In this document: positions 8,551 to 18,162 of the stretch, piece after piece | Position numbering within the stretch: position 1 is the stretch's first letter | How the letters are laid out: each line of letters begins with the position of its first letter | Origin: Shewanella sp. Choline-02u-19 | GTDB lineage: Bacteria; Pseudomonadota; Gammaproteobacteria; Enterobacterales; Shewanellaceae | DNA length: 64,000 nucleotides | Assembly: GCF_002836205.1 (NCBI RefSeq) | Contig: NZ_PJBE01000013.1 | Location: 1,426,001-1,490,000, forward strand | Direction of reading: 5' to 3' | Notes under the pieces: model-generated | What the model saw: the letters and a program-made list of their open reading frames with translations, nothing else | Databases searched by the model: none | What the model was told of the DNA's origin: nothing | Translations under genes and position numbers: made by a program

Positions 8551-10323
8551 CTATTTATGCAGCATTAGCTCTCTAATATATTTGACTGGAGCACTACCAT
8601 AACTTAAGAACTCTTCGTGGAATGCCTTAAGGTCAAAGTCCTCACCTTTCAGTGCTTTATACTCTTCTCTAAAGTCATATATTTCACGATATCCTGAATA
8701 GTAGCTAGTCAGCTGCACCTGACTCAGCGTTGCTCTACGCCACTTCCCTTGCGCCTCGGCTTGTTGCTGGAAAGCTTCATTGATCATAAGATCAAGAGCC
8801 TCTGCTTCTGTCATTCCTTTAACCTGGATACCATAGTCGAGTATTGTGTTACAGATAACACGTAGGTTCCATTTGTAATACATTAACCACATTTCAGGCT
8901 CAAAATTACCATAGCCCTCTTCTAACATCATTCGCTCAGTATAAACCGCCCAACCTTCCACCATAGCGCCATTACCAAACAAACTCTTAATTAAGCTTGG
9001 CGATTCATTCGAGTAAACCAATTGTGTGTAGTGACCGGGGATCGCTTCATGGATATTTAACACCTGCAGAATCCAATGATTATATTCTCTTAGATAACTT
9101 TCTGCGGACTCATCATTCATGCCGTCCAATGGAGTGACGTTGTAATAGGTGTTACCCGACTTTTCATATGGTCCCGGAGCACTAATCGATGCTCCAGCAT
9201 AACCACGCATATAAGCTGGGGTTTCACGTACGATGAGAGGTTTATTGGGATCAAGCGTGACTAAGTCCTTTTCATTAACGAAGGCAATTAGCTCTGGGAT
9301 CTGCGCCCTAACTTCATCCACAAAGTCGTCACGCTTAACATGCTTAACCGATAACTTATCGATAAGCTGTTTGATGGCCACTTTATTGTCTTTCGGCATT
9401 GGCGTATCGAAATTGGTAGGCCATAGCTTTTTGGTGATCTTTGTCATCTCTGCTTGTACGCGATTCTTATCTTCTATCGCTTTTTCATACAAGGCCTTAC
9501 CGCTCATCCCCGCTTGAATGTCGTAGGCAAATTTCTGTTCATACAGCGTTTCGCCAATTCTGAAACTACGTGCGCCCTCTTTGTCTAATTTGGCTTCAAG
9601 TGCCTTTAACCAGTCGATATGTTCGTTTATGGCTATGGTGGCTTTATTGAAGCGTGTTACAAACAGTACCTTTTGCTCATTAGTTAGCTCTGAAGCGATA
9701 ACCTGATCTAGAAGGTCATTGTTAAAGACAGAAAAAGCACCTTCATTTTGCATAATCGCCAGCTGTGTATGCTCTAGCGTAGGGTGACTTATATTTTCTC
9801 GAGCTGCAGCGTAATAAGCTGGGACGTTTTCCATTCTCGACAGTACTGAAGCTAAACGTTGATCTAAAGGCGCGAAATTTTCATTGATGATCTGCGCAAA
9901 GCCGCCTGAGACATTGTAGTTAGTTGGATCCCACTGCCAAGACTTAAAGGTTTCTATGTCCCAACGCATCTGACCAATCAAGTTTTCAATTAAGCGATAA
10001 TCCGTTAACAAACCGGGAGTTAGACTGTCTTTGTCAAAATGAGTCAACAATGCTGATTGCTTCGATACAAAATCTAAGCTAGCTTGGCGAGCCTGCTCAT
10101 TGGGGACTTTAAGCACACCGTCATACTGATGAAAACCACTATACAAAGCCCAAGTTGGCGATTCGAGCCACAAATCATCGATAAAACTCTGACTAAACTG
10201 TTGAAATGCCGAATTTTGATCTGTCATTTCAATAGTGCTTTGCTCTATAGACGTTTGAGTTTGACAGGCTGTGAGCCCAGTCAGTGATAATGCGATGGCA
10301 AGCGTTAGCGCGGCTTTTTTCAT
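8551..10323 (-). CDS. DUF885-family lipoprotein, putative metal-dependent hydrolase
   Basis: Large secreted protein of 590 residues. The N-terminus is a lipoprotein signal (MKKAALTLAIALSLTGLTAC) with the lipidated Cys at residue 20, so it is probably membrane-anchored. The C-terminal half has the family HEAIPGH signature, an HExxxxH-like putative metal site, and EGWAVYTERMM further on. DUF885 proteins are commonly suggested to be metallopeptidases, but I know of no assigned substrate for this one. The longest frame opens at 10353; the ATG at 10323 is preferred because AAGGGA lies about 8 nt upstream and it begins the signal peptide. It is a single-gene unit with its own terminator. Confidence 0.85.
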   Translation of the reverse strand: MKKAALTLAIALSLTGLTACQTQTSIEQSTIEMTDQNSAFQQFSQSFIDDLWLESPTWALYSGFHQYDGVLKVPNEQARQASLDFVSKQSALLTHFDKDSLTPGLLTDYRLIENLIGQMRWDIETFKSWQWDPTNYNVSGGFAQIINENFAPLDQRLASVLSRMENVPAYYAAARENISHPTLEHTQLAIMQNEGAFSVFNNDLLDQVIASELTNEQKVLFVTRFNKATIAINEHIDWLKALEAKLDKEGARSFRIGETLYEQKFAYDIQAGMSGKALYEKAIEDKNRVQAEMTKITKKLWPTNFDTPMPKDNKVAIKQLIDKLSVKHVKRDDFVDEVRAQIPELIAFVNEKDLVTLDPNKPLIVRETPAYMRGYAGASISAPGPYEKSGNTYYNVTPLDGMNDESAESYLREYNHWILQVLNIHEAIPGHYTQLVYSNESPSLIKSLFGNGAMVEGWAVYTERMMLEEGYGNFEPEMWLMYYKWNLRVICNTILDYGIQVKGMTEAEALDLMINEAFQQQAEAQGKWRRATLSQVQLTSYYSGYREIYDFREEYKALKGEDFDLKAFHEEFLSYGSAPVKYIRELMLHK

Positions 10324-10439
10324 GTGAAATCCCTTAGTTATCATTATTCGCAATCTATGTAGCGATAAATTTGCAGTCAGTTAAACATGTTCTTTGTTTT
10401 TTTACATTAATAAAGTCGAGTTGGAAAATCTTTGTTACA

Positions 10440-10474
10440 TAGTATGCATAAAACAACGCGTATTATGCATACTA
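10440..10474. repeat. 11-bp perfect inverted repeat between recQ-like and DUF885 genes
   Basis: TAGTATGCATA and TATGCATACTA are separated by 13 nt, 20 nt past the recQ-like stop codon. There is no T tract on either side, so it is not a classical terminator. It could be an mRNA 3' stem or an operator for the downstream lipoprotein gene. Confidence 0.6.
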
Positions 10475-10494
10475 CTAATACAGGTGTTACTACT

Positions 10495-12423
10495 TTAAAG
10501 CTGCTGCTCTACCCACGCTAGCACCTCTTTAAAGCGGTAGCGTTCAAATTGTGCAAAGCCTTGCACTTGTCTCATTTTCAGTTTGGTAAACAAGGGCGTT
10601 GTTAAGCCGCATAAAAAGCGTGTTAACAACACCGCTGATGTATGCGATTTTAACTTTGAAACGGCTTCAGCGCAGATCTGCTGAAAATCATATTCAATCA
10701 AAGGTTTCAAGTACGCGGGTTCGGGTAATACCGCGATGTGATTAAGGCAGACAGAACAATGACCACACGCTGTGATGGCATTTGGATCTGAGAAATACTG
10801 CGCGAGCTGCAAACTTAAGCAACGGTCACTACCAAAAAATGACACGAGAAAATTAATTCGCTCAATTTCACTGCTCTCCTTAATGCTAAATTGCTGATAA
10901 AGCCGCTCTGCTAGTCCATCAACGTTTAATTCTGCGGCATACACGTCATAAACCTGTGTTAACTGTTTACTTTGCAGCTCTATTAGCTGTTTTTGATCTA
11001 AGTAATCTAAAGCTTTTATTGCTCGACCACGACTATTAGGGTAAATAGTCTCAAGTTGATTAAGATCAGCACTGTGCCAAATTTTAGCTTTTACAGAGGT
11101 ATCGACAATCGCTTTAACAAAATGCTGGCGCTCGGGATCAAAGCGACTCAACATCGCCTCTAAAGAGGTCTGCAACTTATATTTGTATTCGGCAAAATAG
11201 CTGTATTTAGGTTTAATAACGCCTTGCATCTCAAGATAAACTAACAAGGTTTTCAAACTCAGAGGTCGAATATTTGAGGATGTAGAAAGCTGATTGAGCA
11301 TCAACTCCCAAATATTACTCTGTTGAGCCACTGACTTAATCTCATCAATAACACGGGTAATAGCGTTAAGCTCAGGTGTATCGCCAAATACAAAGTTTTC
11401 TAATACATTAAGATTATCTTTATTTGCCAGCACCATACATTCGGAATCTTTACCGTCTCGCCCAGCACGTCCAATTTCTTGCGCGTAGTTTTCTATCGAT
11501 TTAGGCAGATCATAATGCACCACAAAACGTATATCGCTTTTATCTATACCCATTCCAAAAGCAATAGTGGCAACAATGATGGGGACTTCACCTGACATAA
11601 AGCGAGTCTGAATTGACTTGCGTTCATCACTGTCCATTCCAGCATGATAAGCCAATACGTTATAGCCGTTGGCTTGTAAATACTTGGCGACTATTTCAGC
11701 ACTTTTTTGCAAGGTCACATAAACAATTCCACTCGTGCGTTGTCGTTCATTTAACCAATTAACTAAAAATCGGGATTTATCGGCTTCTTTTATCCCAACA
11801 GCATTGAGATGTAAGTTAGATCTATAAAAGCCGGTTAATGTAATGTTTTCAGGCGCTATTGCAAATTTACTGCCCATATCGGCAATCACTTTTGAAGTTG
11901 CTGTCGCGGTTAACAGCAGCACTTGCGGAATATTCAACATCCGTTGATAACTTGGTAGTTTTAAGTAATCGGGCCGAAAGTTATGACCCCACTCCGAGAT
12001 ACAATGTGCTTCATCTATCACCAGTAAAGAGATTGCAATACCACTGATAAAACGCCTGAATCTTTCGTTATTCAAACGCTCAACTGAGATCATCAGCACT
12101 TTTATACTGCCATCGGTCACACCGTCTAATACTGCCGCGGCCTGCTCAGGGGTTTGAGTGGAATCAATAGATGCAGCAGAAATACCTCGAGCGTCTAAAT
12201 AAGCTAACTGGTCTTGCATCAGCGCCAATAACGGCGATACAACTAATGTAAGGTTTGGCAATGTAACTGCAGGTAATTGATAGCATAGCGACTTGCCTGA
12301 CCCTGTTGGGAAAATGGCAGCTGCGCTTTGACCATTTAATATCTTGCTAACGACTTCTTGCTGGCCGGTTCTAAAAGCACTAAAACCGAAATACTGTTTA
12401 AGTAACGCGTGCGCGTCATCCAT
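10495..12423 (-). CDS. recQ: RecQ-family ATP-dependent DNA helicase (no HRDC domain)
   Basis: 3'-5' superfamily 2 helicase of 642 residues. Visible motifs are Walker A FPTGSGKSLCYQLP, the DEAH box VIDEAHCISEWGH, motif III LTATAT and motif VI QEIGRAGRDG. A Cys cluster (CGHCSVC, with an upstream Cys) marks the RecQ zinc-binding region. The C-terminus (LTRFLCGLTTPLFTKLKMRQ) is not a recognisable HRDC domain, so this looks like a RecQ paralogue rather than canonical RecQ. The open frame extends to 12531, but ATG 12423 has AGGA 9 nt upstream and avoids overlapping the next gene. The gene symbol is used in the family sense. Confidence 0.85.
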   Translation of the reverse strand: MDDAHALLKQYFGFSAFRTGQQEVVSKILNGQSAAAIFPTGSGKSLCYQLPAVTLPNLTLVVSPLLALMQDQLAYLDARGISAASIDSTQTPEQAAAVLDGVTDGSIKVLMISVERLNNERFRRFISGIAISLLVIDEAHCISEWGHNFRPDYLKLPSYQRMLNIPQVLLLTATATSKVIADMGSKFAIAPENITLTGFYRSNLHLNAVGIKEADKSRFLVNWLNERQRTSGIVYVTLQKSAEIVAKYLQANGYNVLAYHAGMDSDERKSIQTRFMSGEVPIIVATIAFGMGIDKSDIRFVVHYDLPKSIENYAQEIGRAGRDGKDSECMVLANKDNLNVLENFVFGDTPELNAITRVIDEIKSVAQQSNIWELMLNQLSTSSNIRPLSLKTLLVYLEMQGVIKPKYSYFAEYKYKLQTSLEAMLSRFDPERQHFVKAIVDTSVKAKIWHSADLNQLETIYPNSRGRAIKALDYLDQKQLIELQSKQLTQVYDVYAAELNVDGLAERLYQQFSIKESSEIERINFLVSFFGSDRCLSLQLAQYFSDPNAITACGHCSVCLNHIAVLPEPAYLKPLIEYDFQQICAEAVSKLKSHTSAVLLTRFLCGLTTPLFTKLKMRQVQGFAQFERYRFKEVLAWVEQQL

Positions 12424-12463
12424 ACTTTGTCCTATCGGTGACTCTTCACGAGTAGTTGACTTA

Positions 12464-13321
12464 CTAAGGGATTTTTTTGAGTAATCTAAAATATGCTTTA
12501 AGCGGATGATGATCTGAACTATCTGTGACAATTGATTCAGTTTTTACCAATTGCAGATCTCGATAAAATATATGGTCAAGCGATTGACCAAAAATGGTCG
12601 TTCGCGAGTCATCATTAGGCACAGCTTCCGTTAATGCTGCATTTCTCGCCATTGTTGCTATGTATTCTCCACGCTCGCTACTCCAGGTGTTGAGATCTCC
12701 CGCCAAAATAACAGGGCCTTTGTGTTCGCTTATCGCCGCAGCAACGACGTTGAGTTGAGCACGGTACTCTTCAAGTCCTAACGTAAAATTGATACTGTGT
12801 ATATTAGCGACCAACAACTGGCTGTTATCTGACAACAGATAATAGGATACCAATAAAGATTTCGGATATTGGATTAATGGTTCTGAGTATCTAAAGGCGC
12901 AGGTACTTAAGGGATAGTCTTGCGACAAATTCATCACCCCCACAGGCTCACCACCGAATATAAATGCCTTTGCCAACACCCAACCCTGTTTTTGCTCGTT
13001 AATTAGTGCCTTTAGATCATCTGTTAGCGTTGCCTCTTGCAGCAATAGCAAGTCAGTCCGGTCTGCCAGCTGTTTTAGTACATTTTGCCAGCCCTCATTC
13101 TGCTGCTTATAGATATTCCAGATTGCAATATCTAGATAGCCATGTCTATCAAGCGGTACATTCGGGCTATGTGTGACACATTGCACTGCATTAACACCAT
13201 CAGTGTCATTTGCTAACAATGTATCTTTAAGCGGAATTACTGTACTTTGGTAAATATAGAGGCCAATCAATGTCACTAACAACAGTGAAAATAAAATGAG
13301 CTTACGAAGAATTCTAAACAT
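12464..13321 (-). CDS. Endonuclease/exonuclease/phosphatase-family protein, membrane-anchored (YafD-like)
   Basis: 285 residues. One N-terminal transmembrane helix (about 7-25) is followed by an EEP catalytic fold outside the membrane. Motifs seen are IWNIYK (catalytic Asn), LLLQEA (metal-binding Glu), HSINF, AGDLNTW and the C-terminal SSDHHPL (Asp-His pair). These are the conserved catalytic residues of the DNase I/sphingomyelinase/phosphatase superfamily. The substrate cannot be predicted. It is 40 nt upstream of the recQ-like gene on the same strand, so the two may share a transcript. Confidence 0.82.
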   Translation of the reverse strand: MFRILRKLILFSLLLVTLIGLYIYQSTVIPLKDTLLANDTDGVNAVQCVTHSPNVPLDRHGYLDIAIWNIYKQQNEGWQNVLKQLADRTDLLLLQEATLTDDLKALINEQKQGWVLAKAFIFGGEPVGVMNLSQDYPLSTCAFRYSEPLIQYPKSLLVSYYLLSDNSQLLVANIHSINFTLGLEEYRAQLNVVAAAISEHKGPVILAGDLNTWSSERGEYIATMARNAALTEAVPNDDSRTTIFGQSLDHIFYRDLQLVKTESIVTDSSDHHPLKAYFRLLKKIP

Positions 13322-13485
13322 GATGAGTTATTCTGCTTCTTACTTAGATTTACGGTAATGTTTTCATTATAATAGCTTTTACTCATGTGTGGCATAAACA
13401 TTAGTCGCTTAACTCACTAGCGCACCTTTAATGACTGTTCCAGTGCTCTTCTCGATCTCCTAAGGCTTATATTATCAAAGAAAAC

Positions 13486-14943
13486 ATGTACCACTTTTAT
13501 CAACTACTCACCCTCGCTGGCGTATTTATTTACTGGTTAGTGATTGCTGGTATCAGCGTGCGAGTCGTTGTTAAAAGGCGGGCAATTGGCGTCTCATTGG
13601 CGTGGTTGATGATAATCTATATCGTGCCGTTAGGGGGAGCATTTGCCTACCTCTTGTTTGGCGAGCTCAACTTAGGGAAAAAACGTGCAGAACGCGCACA
13701 GCAGATGTACTCGCCCTATGAGCAATGGTTTTCAAATCTCTATAACGTCCGCCAATATAAGCCTCATGTCTCCAGCCTTTACGGGCAATCAATTAGTGCC
13801 ATATGCGAAAAACAGATTGGTATTCCTGCACTTGCCGATAATCAATTAACACTGCTGAACCAAACCCATGAGATCCTTGAAATGTTAATCAAGGATATTG
13901 ACCAAGCGACTGAATCAATCCACCTTGAGTTCTACATCTGGCAACCTGGTGGTAAAGCCGATGATGTCGCGCAAGCTCTAGTGGGATCGGCTAATCGCGG
14001 CGTTTGCGTAAAGTTGCTGCTCGATGCCGCTGGCAGCCGGAGCTTTTTTAAAAGTCATTGGCCTACTACATTTAAAAAAGCAGGGATCAGCGTTGTCAAC
14101 GCACTCGAAGTCTCACCATTGAGGATGTTCTTTAGACGGCTCGATTTAAGATTACATCGGAAAATTGTGGTCTTAGATAATCAGATTGCTTATACAGGCT
14201 CCATGAACCTTGTTGATCCAAAGTATTTCAATCAAGAGGCAGGCGTTGGAGAATGGATTGACGTGATGGTCAGGATCACGGGCACTACGGTGCCTGTACT
14301 AAACAGCATCCATGCGTGGGACTGGGAAGTTGAAACCAATGAGCGAGTGTTACCCGAACTGCCGAAATGTTTACCACATGATGACAATGACATCACAGAT
14401 TTAGTGCAGGTTATTCCGTCAGGGCCAGGAATGCGAGATGAGATTATTCATCAGGTCTTACTGCAAAGCATCTATCAAGCGCAAAAAAGTATTGTTATTA
14501 CCACTCCCTATTTTGTACCCAGTGAAAATTTGCAACTGGCACTCATTATTGCTGCTCAGCGCGATGTGCAAGTTGATATCATCGTACCGGATAAAAATGA
14601 CTCGCTGATGGTTGAATGGGCTAGCCGAGCCTTTTTCTCGGAACTCCTCGATGCTGGTGTGAATATTCATCGTTTTAAAGGCGGATTATTACACACCAAG
14701 TCAGTTGTCATCGACGGAAATCATTGCCTAATAGGCACGGTAAATCTTGATATGCGAAGCTTATGGCTCAACTTTGAGGTTACCTTAGCGGTAGACAACC
14801 TTCCGTTTACGCAGGAGCTTGAACGGGTCCAACAAAGTTATTTAGCTGACTCTGTAATGGTATCTCCTGAGCTATGGGCAAAACGCTCTTTAGCCAACCG
14901 TATCACTGAACGTATTTTTTACCTGTTTAGCCCTTTGCTGTAG
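13486..14943 (+). CDS. cls: Cardiolipin synthase (ClsA type)
   Basis: Inner-membrane phospholipase D-superfamily enzyme that condenses two phosphatidylglycerols to cardiolipin and glycerol. Its 485 residues are the normal length. Two N-terminal transmembrane helices (about 5-30 and 38-58) precede two HKD motifs, LHRKIVVLDNQ (about residue 225) and LLHTKSVVIDGNH (about 403). Each is followed by the expected Gly-Ser/Thr-x-Asn (TGSMN, IGTVN). The ATG at 13486 has only a weak upstream GA-rich stretch. It is divergent from the EEP gene, and the sulfotransferase gene follows 60 nt downstream. Confidence 0.93.
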   Translation: MYHFYQLLTLAGVFIYWLVIAGISVRVVVKRRAIGVSLAWLMIIYIVPLGGAFAYLLFGELNLGKKRAERAQQMYSPYEQWFSNLYNVRQYKPHVSSLYGQSISAICEKQIGIPALADNQLTLLNQTHEILEMLIKDIDQATESIHLEFYIWQPGGKADDVAQALVGSANRGVCVKLLLDAAGSRSFFKSHWPTTFKKAGISVVNALEVSPLRMFFRRLDLRLHRKIVVLDNQIAYTGSMNLVDPKYFNQEAGVGEWIDVMVRITGTTVPVLNSIHAWDWEVETNERVLPELPKCLPHDDNDITDLVQVIPSGPGMRDEIIHQVLLQSIYQAQKSIVITTPYFVPSENLQLALIIAAQRDVQVDIIVPDKNDSLMVEWASRAFFSELLDAGVNIHRFKGGLLHTKSVVIDGNHCLIGTVNLDMRSLWLNFEVTLAVDNLPFTQELERVQQSYLADSVMVSPELWAKRSLANRITERIFYLFSPLL

Positions 14944-15003
14944 GTAGATTGCAAGCAACAGCAACCTCTAACACTTATTTCTTTATATTGGTTTTATAAG
15001 CAC

Positions 15004-15636
15004 ATGAACAAACTTTTTATTATTGGATTACCCAGAACAGGTACAACGAGTATCAGCGTTGCCTTACTAGACTATGGATTCAATGTCGCTCACACCGCCT
15101 ACACAAAAAGGGCATTTGAATTAGCCGATGTAATTTCTGACTCTCCATGCTTTTGTGATTACGCACAACTTGATAAGCTTTTCCCAGGTTCCAAATTTGT
15201 CTATTTAGAAAGAGACTTAACGCTTTGGGTGCCTTCTATGCAGATGCTCATTAATAAAATGTTGGCTAACTTAGACCTTAAAAGCGGTATATTCAACCCC
15301 GTATTAAAACGTACTTTCAATGCTGTTTTTGAATTTTCATCTACACGAGTCCCAGACAATAAAGAGCACCTGGCAAAGTGTTATCAGCAACATAAACAGG
15401 GAGTACTCGCATATTTTGAAAACAGAGATGATCTTATCTGTATCGACGTTAGCAAACCAAGTAGCTTAAGCGAGTTACTGACATTTATAGGGATAAGTAC
15501 AGAGGAAAACTTGGACTTCCCTCATCTAAATGTAGGCAGAAAAGTCGCTTGCTGGAAAGAGCATAAGCACCCCAATAAAGTTAATTCAAATGCCGCAGGC
15601 CTAGAGCAGCGTAAGTTCTTTGATTACTCGCACTAA
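15004..15636 (+). CDS. Small sulfotransferase-family protein
   Basis: 210 residues. It opens with GLPRTGTTSISVALLDYG, the 5'-phosphosulfate-binding loop of sulfotransferases, and continues with a conserved FVYLERDLTLWVPSM segment resembling the 3'-phosphate-binding block. By those features it should transfer sulfate from PAPS, most like the Sulfotransfer_4 group. There is no signal peptide or membrane segment. The acceptor is unknown; no PAPS synthesis or glycan genes are adjacent. It ends just before a terminator shared with tRNA-Ser and may be an accessory gene carried beside the tRNA. Confidence 0.75.
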   Translation: MNKLFIIGLPRTGTTSISVALLDYGFNVAHTAYTKRAFELADVISDSPCFCDYAQLDKLFPGSKFVYLERDLTLWVPSMQMLINKMLANLDLKSGIFNPVLKRTFNAVFEFSSTRVPDNKEHLAKCYQQHKQGVLAYFENRDDLICIDVSKPSSLSELLTFIGISTEENLDFPHLNVGRKVACWKEHKHPNKVNSNAAGLEQRKFFDYSH

Positions 15637-15670
15637 ATATTTGGGCGGTAACAAGCAAAAATAACACAGC

Positions 15671-15704
15671 AAAAAGCCCGTTATCTTTCGATAACGGGCT
15701 TTTC
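15671..15704. terminator. Bidirectional terminator between the sulfotransferase gene and tRNA-Ser
   Basis: An 11-bp perfect stem (AGCCCGTTATC/GATAACGGGCT) with loop TTTC. An A run precedes it and a T run follows on the plus strand, so it serves both the plus-strand sulfotransferase gene and the minus-strand tRNA. Confidence 0.9.
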
Positions 15705-15710
15705 TATATA

Positions 15711-15800
15711 TGGCGGTGAGCGAGAGATTCGAACTCTCGTTAGGGATAAACCTAAACACACTTTCCAGGCGTGCGCCTTCAGCCACTCAGCCAGCTCACC
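15711..15800 (-). tRNA. tRNA-Ser (anticodon GGA)
   Basis: A 90-nt cloverleaf is read on the minus strand. The acceptor stem is GGTGAGC/GCTCACC with discriminator G and an encoded CCA at 15711-15713. The anticodon stem CACGC/GTGTG encloses loop CTGGAAA, giving anticodon GGA, which reads UCC and UCU. The long variable arm is typical of class II tRNA-Ser, and the T loop TTCGAAT is present. It is a single gene followed by the hairpin terminator at 15671-15704. Confidence 0.97.
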
Positions 15801-15980
15801 AATTGATTCTTTTTATGTGGTTAATCATCACAATAGTCAACAACATAGCTTACGCTGCTAACGGAGCGACACTTTACGCAAAAGGGGCAATTGCGTCAAG
15901 CGTATTTGTGGCCAGCTGCAGCGTTTGCATATTTGCTAGCCAAATTAGCGCTATTAGCCGTAATTTTAACCCACTATCAG

Positions 15981-17975
15981 TCAACTCAGTTTAAATTTAC
16001 TGACTTCTATAGCAACATTGCTTGACCCTTTAACCAGCTCGTTGGTGAGAGATTGGAGTTCATTAGCGATAGTGTGAGTATTGCTATAGAGCTCACTAAT
16101 TTTTAACGCATTTTGATTCACCTCTTCCGCCACTGCACTTTGCTCATGCGTCGATGCCGCGATCTGTTCATTCATGCTGTCTATTACCCCGACATGATTG
16201 ACTATCTTTTTAAGCTCTACGCTAACCTTTTCTGCCTCTTCAACACTTTGACTTGCTTGCTTTGTACCGCGTTCCATTGAAAGCACTGCGATACTAGCCC
16301 CGGAGCTTAGTCGCTCTGTCATGGCTTTTATATCTCCTGTTGCACTTTGTGCTCGCTGCGCAAGGTTACGTACTTCATCAGCTACAACAGCAAAACCACG
16401 GCCCATTTCCCCAGCTCTTGCGGCTTCGATAGCGGCATTGAGTGCCAGCAAGTTAGTTTGCTCTGCAATACCGCTTATAACATCAGACACAGCTACAATG
16501 CCTTGTATATCAAGTTCAAGTGCTTGCAACGCTGCTGCAGACTCATTAATGTCGCTGGCAAGTAAAGTGATAGCAGCGCTTGAACGCCCGACCTCTTCAT
16601 TACCGTCTTGCGCCTCAATGTTAGCTTCCGCTGATGCTTCAGAGGCATTTTCAGCATTAATGGCTATCTCTGCGACGGTAGCACTCATTTCGGTCATGGC
16701 TGACGCGACCTGCTCCACTTCACGGTGGCCCAGCTCGACATCGCTTTTTAGCTGTGTAGAGTGTTGCTCCAATTTTTCTACTGCTTGAAATAAAACTGTT
16801 GAATTAGTGGTAACGTGAGCAATGACATTTTCAAAATCTGTCATCATGCCGTTAAATGCCTTGGCTAATTGGCCAAATTCATCATCGCTGTTCTGAACAA
16901 TTCTGACACTGAGATCGAAATCTTCTCTCGCCAGCGTCACTGAACGCTGCAGGTTAGAAACACTTTCATGGATAAAACGCATGACAGAAATAGAAACCAG
17001 CAACACCATACTTGCTGCCAATAACAATATCGCTAATGTTACATAAAGGTATTTAGTCGCAATGGCTAACCTTGCTTCAGTGACGGTGATTAATTCATTT
17101 GATAACTGGTGCTCAAATTGGCTTAACAGCTCAATCCGGTTAGTTGCAGTTTGAAACCAGAGCTCCGGCAGCTGTTGTTCTAATTTTGCAGAATTTTGCA
17201 CAAAACCAATAGCTCGATACGCTTCAACCTCTTTAAAGGCTTGATTGTTCTTTAACTGCTGAAAAGCAGAATATGTTTGCGGGTCAGTTAACGCCAAGAA
17301 TCTTTCTTGATACGCGCCCTGCTCCGATACAAGTGTCACGAAACGACGATAAGCACCGGCTTTAAAAGTGTCATTACCAAAGGTTGAACTCAGTACCGCG
17401 CGTTCAATGCCAGCCCGCTCTTTCATTTGCAAATATGCAGCAAATGCTGCGGCCTTAATGGCAATTTGTTGGTTAGCACCTTTCTTCGCTGTTAAGTCCA
17501 CGATGCTCAGTAGCTCTTTATTTAAAGCAGTATAGAATGCCACCTCATCCGCAACATTAATCGATAGACCTTTTACCTTTTTTCGAATCTCTGGGATCTC
17601 ACTGATTAAATTTTTAGTATTGCGGATCTCGGTTGTAAAAGCCGAAGGCAATGGATGATCACTCAGAAATGACTGGAAAGTGTGAATAAGCTTATCGGTA
17701 TCTCTTTGCTGTAGCGGTAACTTACTTTGAAACGCCGAGCCGTTAGAGCCAATGAAGCCGGCGCTCATGCCGCGCTCTTTTTGTATTTCGTGGACCAAGC
17801 TACTATTAGCAACAGCAAGTTGACTCAAAATAAGTACTTGGTCGAGTTCTTTGGTTAACTTGTACTGATCATTCGCATACAGCCCGCCAAATAGGATAGA
17901 GGCGAGTAAAGAAGGCGCGATAACAATCACAAATTTTTGTTTTAATGTAAGGTTGCCGATCCAATTCCATTTCAT
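15981..17975 (-). CDS. Methyl-accepting chemotaxis protein with NIT-type sensor domain
   Basis: Chemoreceptor of 664 residues. TM1 is at about residues 15-30, followed by a large periplasmic helical domain carrying LVHEIQKERGMSAGFIG, the signature of NIT (nitrate/nitrite-sensing-like) domains. TM2 is at about 307-330, then HAMP, then a cytoplasmic signalling domain with the tip motif EQTNLLALNAAIEAARAGE. No C-terminal CheR-docking pentapeptide is evident. The ligand is not provable from sequence; NIT domains are associated with nitrate or nitrite. It is a single-gene unit, divergent from nothing and separated from nadA by about 185 nt. Confidence 0.92.
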   Translation of the reverse strand: MKWNWIGNLTLKQKFVIVIAPSLLASILFGGLYANDQYKLTKELDQVLILSQLAVANSSLVHEIQKERGMSAGFIGSNGSAFQSKLPLQQRDTDKLIHTFQSFLSDHPLPSAFTTEIRNTKNLISEIPEIRKKVKGLSINVADEVAFYTALNKELLSIVDLTAKKGANQQIAIKAAAFAAYLQMKERAGIERAVLSSTFGNDTFKAGAYRRFVTLVSEQGAYQERFLALTDPQTYSAFQQLKNNQAFKEVEAYRAIGFVQNSAKLEQQLPELWFQTATNRIELLSQFEHQLSNELITVTEARLAIATKYLYVTLAILLLAASMVLLVSISVMRFIHESVSNLQRSVTLAREDFDLSVRIVQNSDDEFGQLAKAFNGMMTDFENVIAHVTTNSTVLFQAVEKLEQHSTQLKSDVELGHREVEQVASAMTEMSATVAEIAINAENASEASAEANIEAQDGNEEVGRSSAAITLLASDINESAAALQALELDIQGIVAVSDVISGIAEQTNLLALNAAIEAARAGEMGRGFAVVADEVRNLAQRAQSATGDIKAMTERLSSGASIAVLSMERGTKQASQSVEEAEKVSVELKKIVNHVGVIDSMNEQIAASTHEQSAVAEEVNQNALKISELYSNTHTIANELQSLTNELVKGSSNVAIEVSKFKLS

Positions 17976-18064
17976 TCGTAAGCCTTATTAATAATTAAAT
18001 CAATTTATGGCTTAGGATAAACGAAACTAGTTCAAGGTAAACAGTCGTTTACACAAAATGTTAT

Positions 18065-18092
18065 AAAAAAAGCCTGCGATTGCAGACTTTTT
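18065..18092 (-). terminator. Intrinsic terminator of nadA
   Basis: On the minus strand a 7-bp stem (AGTCTGC/GCAGGCT, one G-U pair) with a 4-nt loop is followed by seven T. It lies 70 nt after the nadA stop codon. Confidence 0.75.
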
Positions 18093-18162
18093 CGGCATTG
18101 CGGATAAAAACGTGATCCAAATCAATTATTCGAGCATTTATGAGATGGTTATCAACGTTTTA

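Noticed and set aside
12424..12531. Extended N-terminus of the recQ-like gene overlapping the EEP gene
   Set aside because: The extra 36 residues do not resemble a RecQ N-terminus, and the internal ATG at 12423 has a clear Shine-Dalgarno.
15815..15994. Plus-strand open frame of 59 codons starting MWLIITIVNN with a signal-peptide-like N-terminus, after tRNA-Ser
   Set aside because: It overlaps the 3' end of the chemoreceptor gene, has no Shine-Dalgarno, and its longer version runs through the tRNA. Low-complexity Ala/Ser composition looks like chance.
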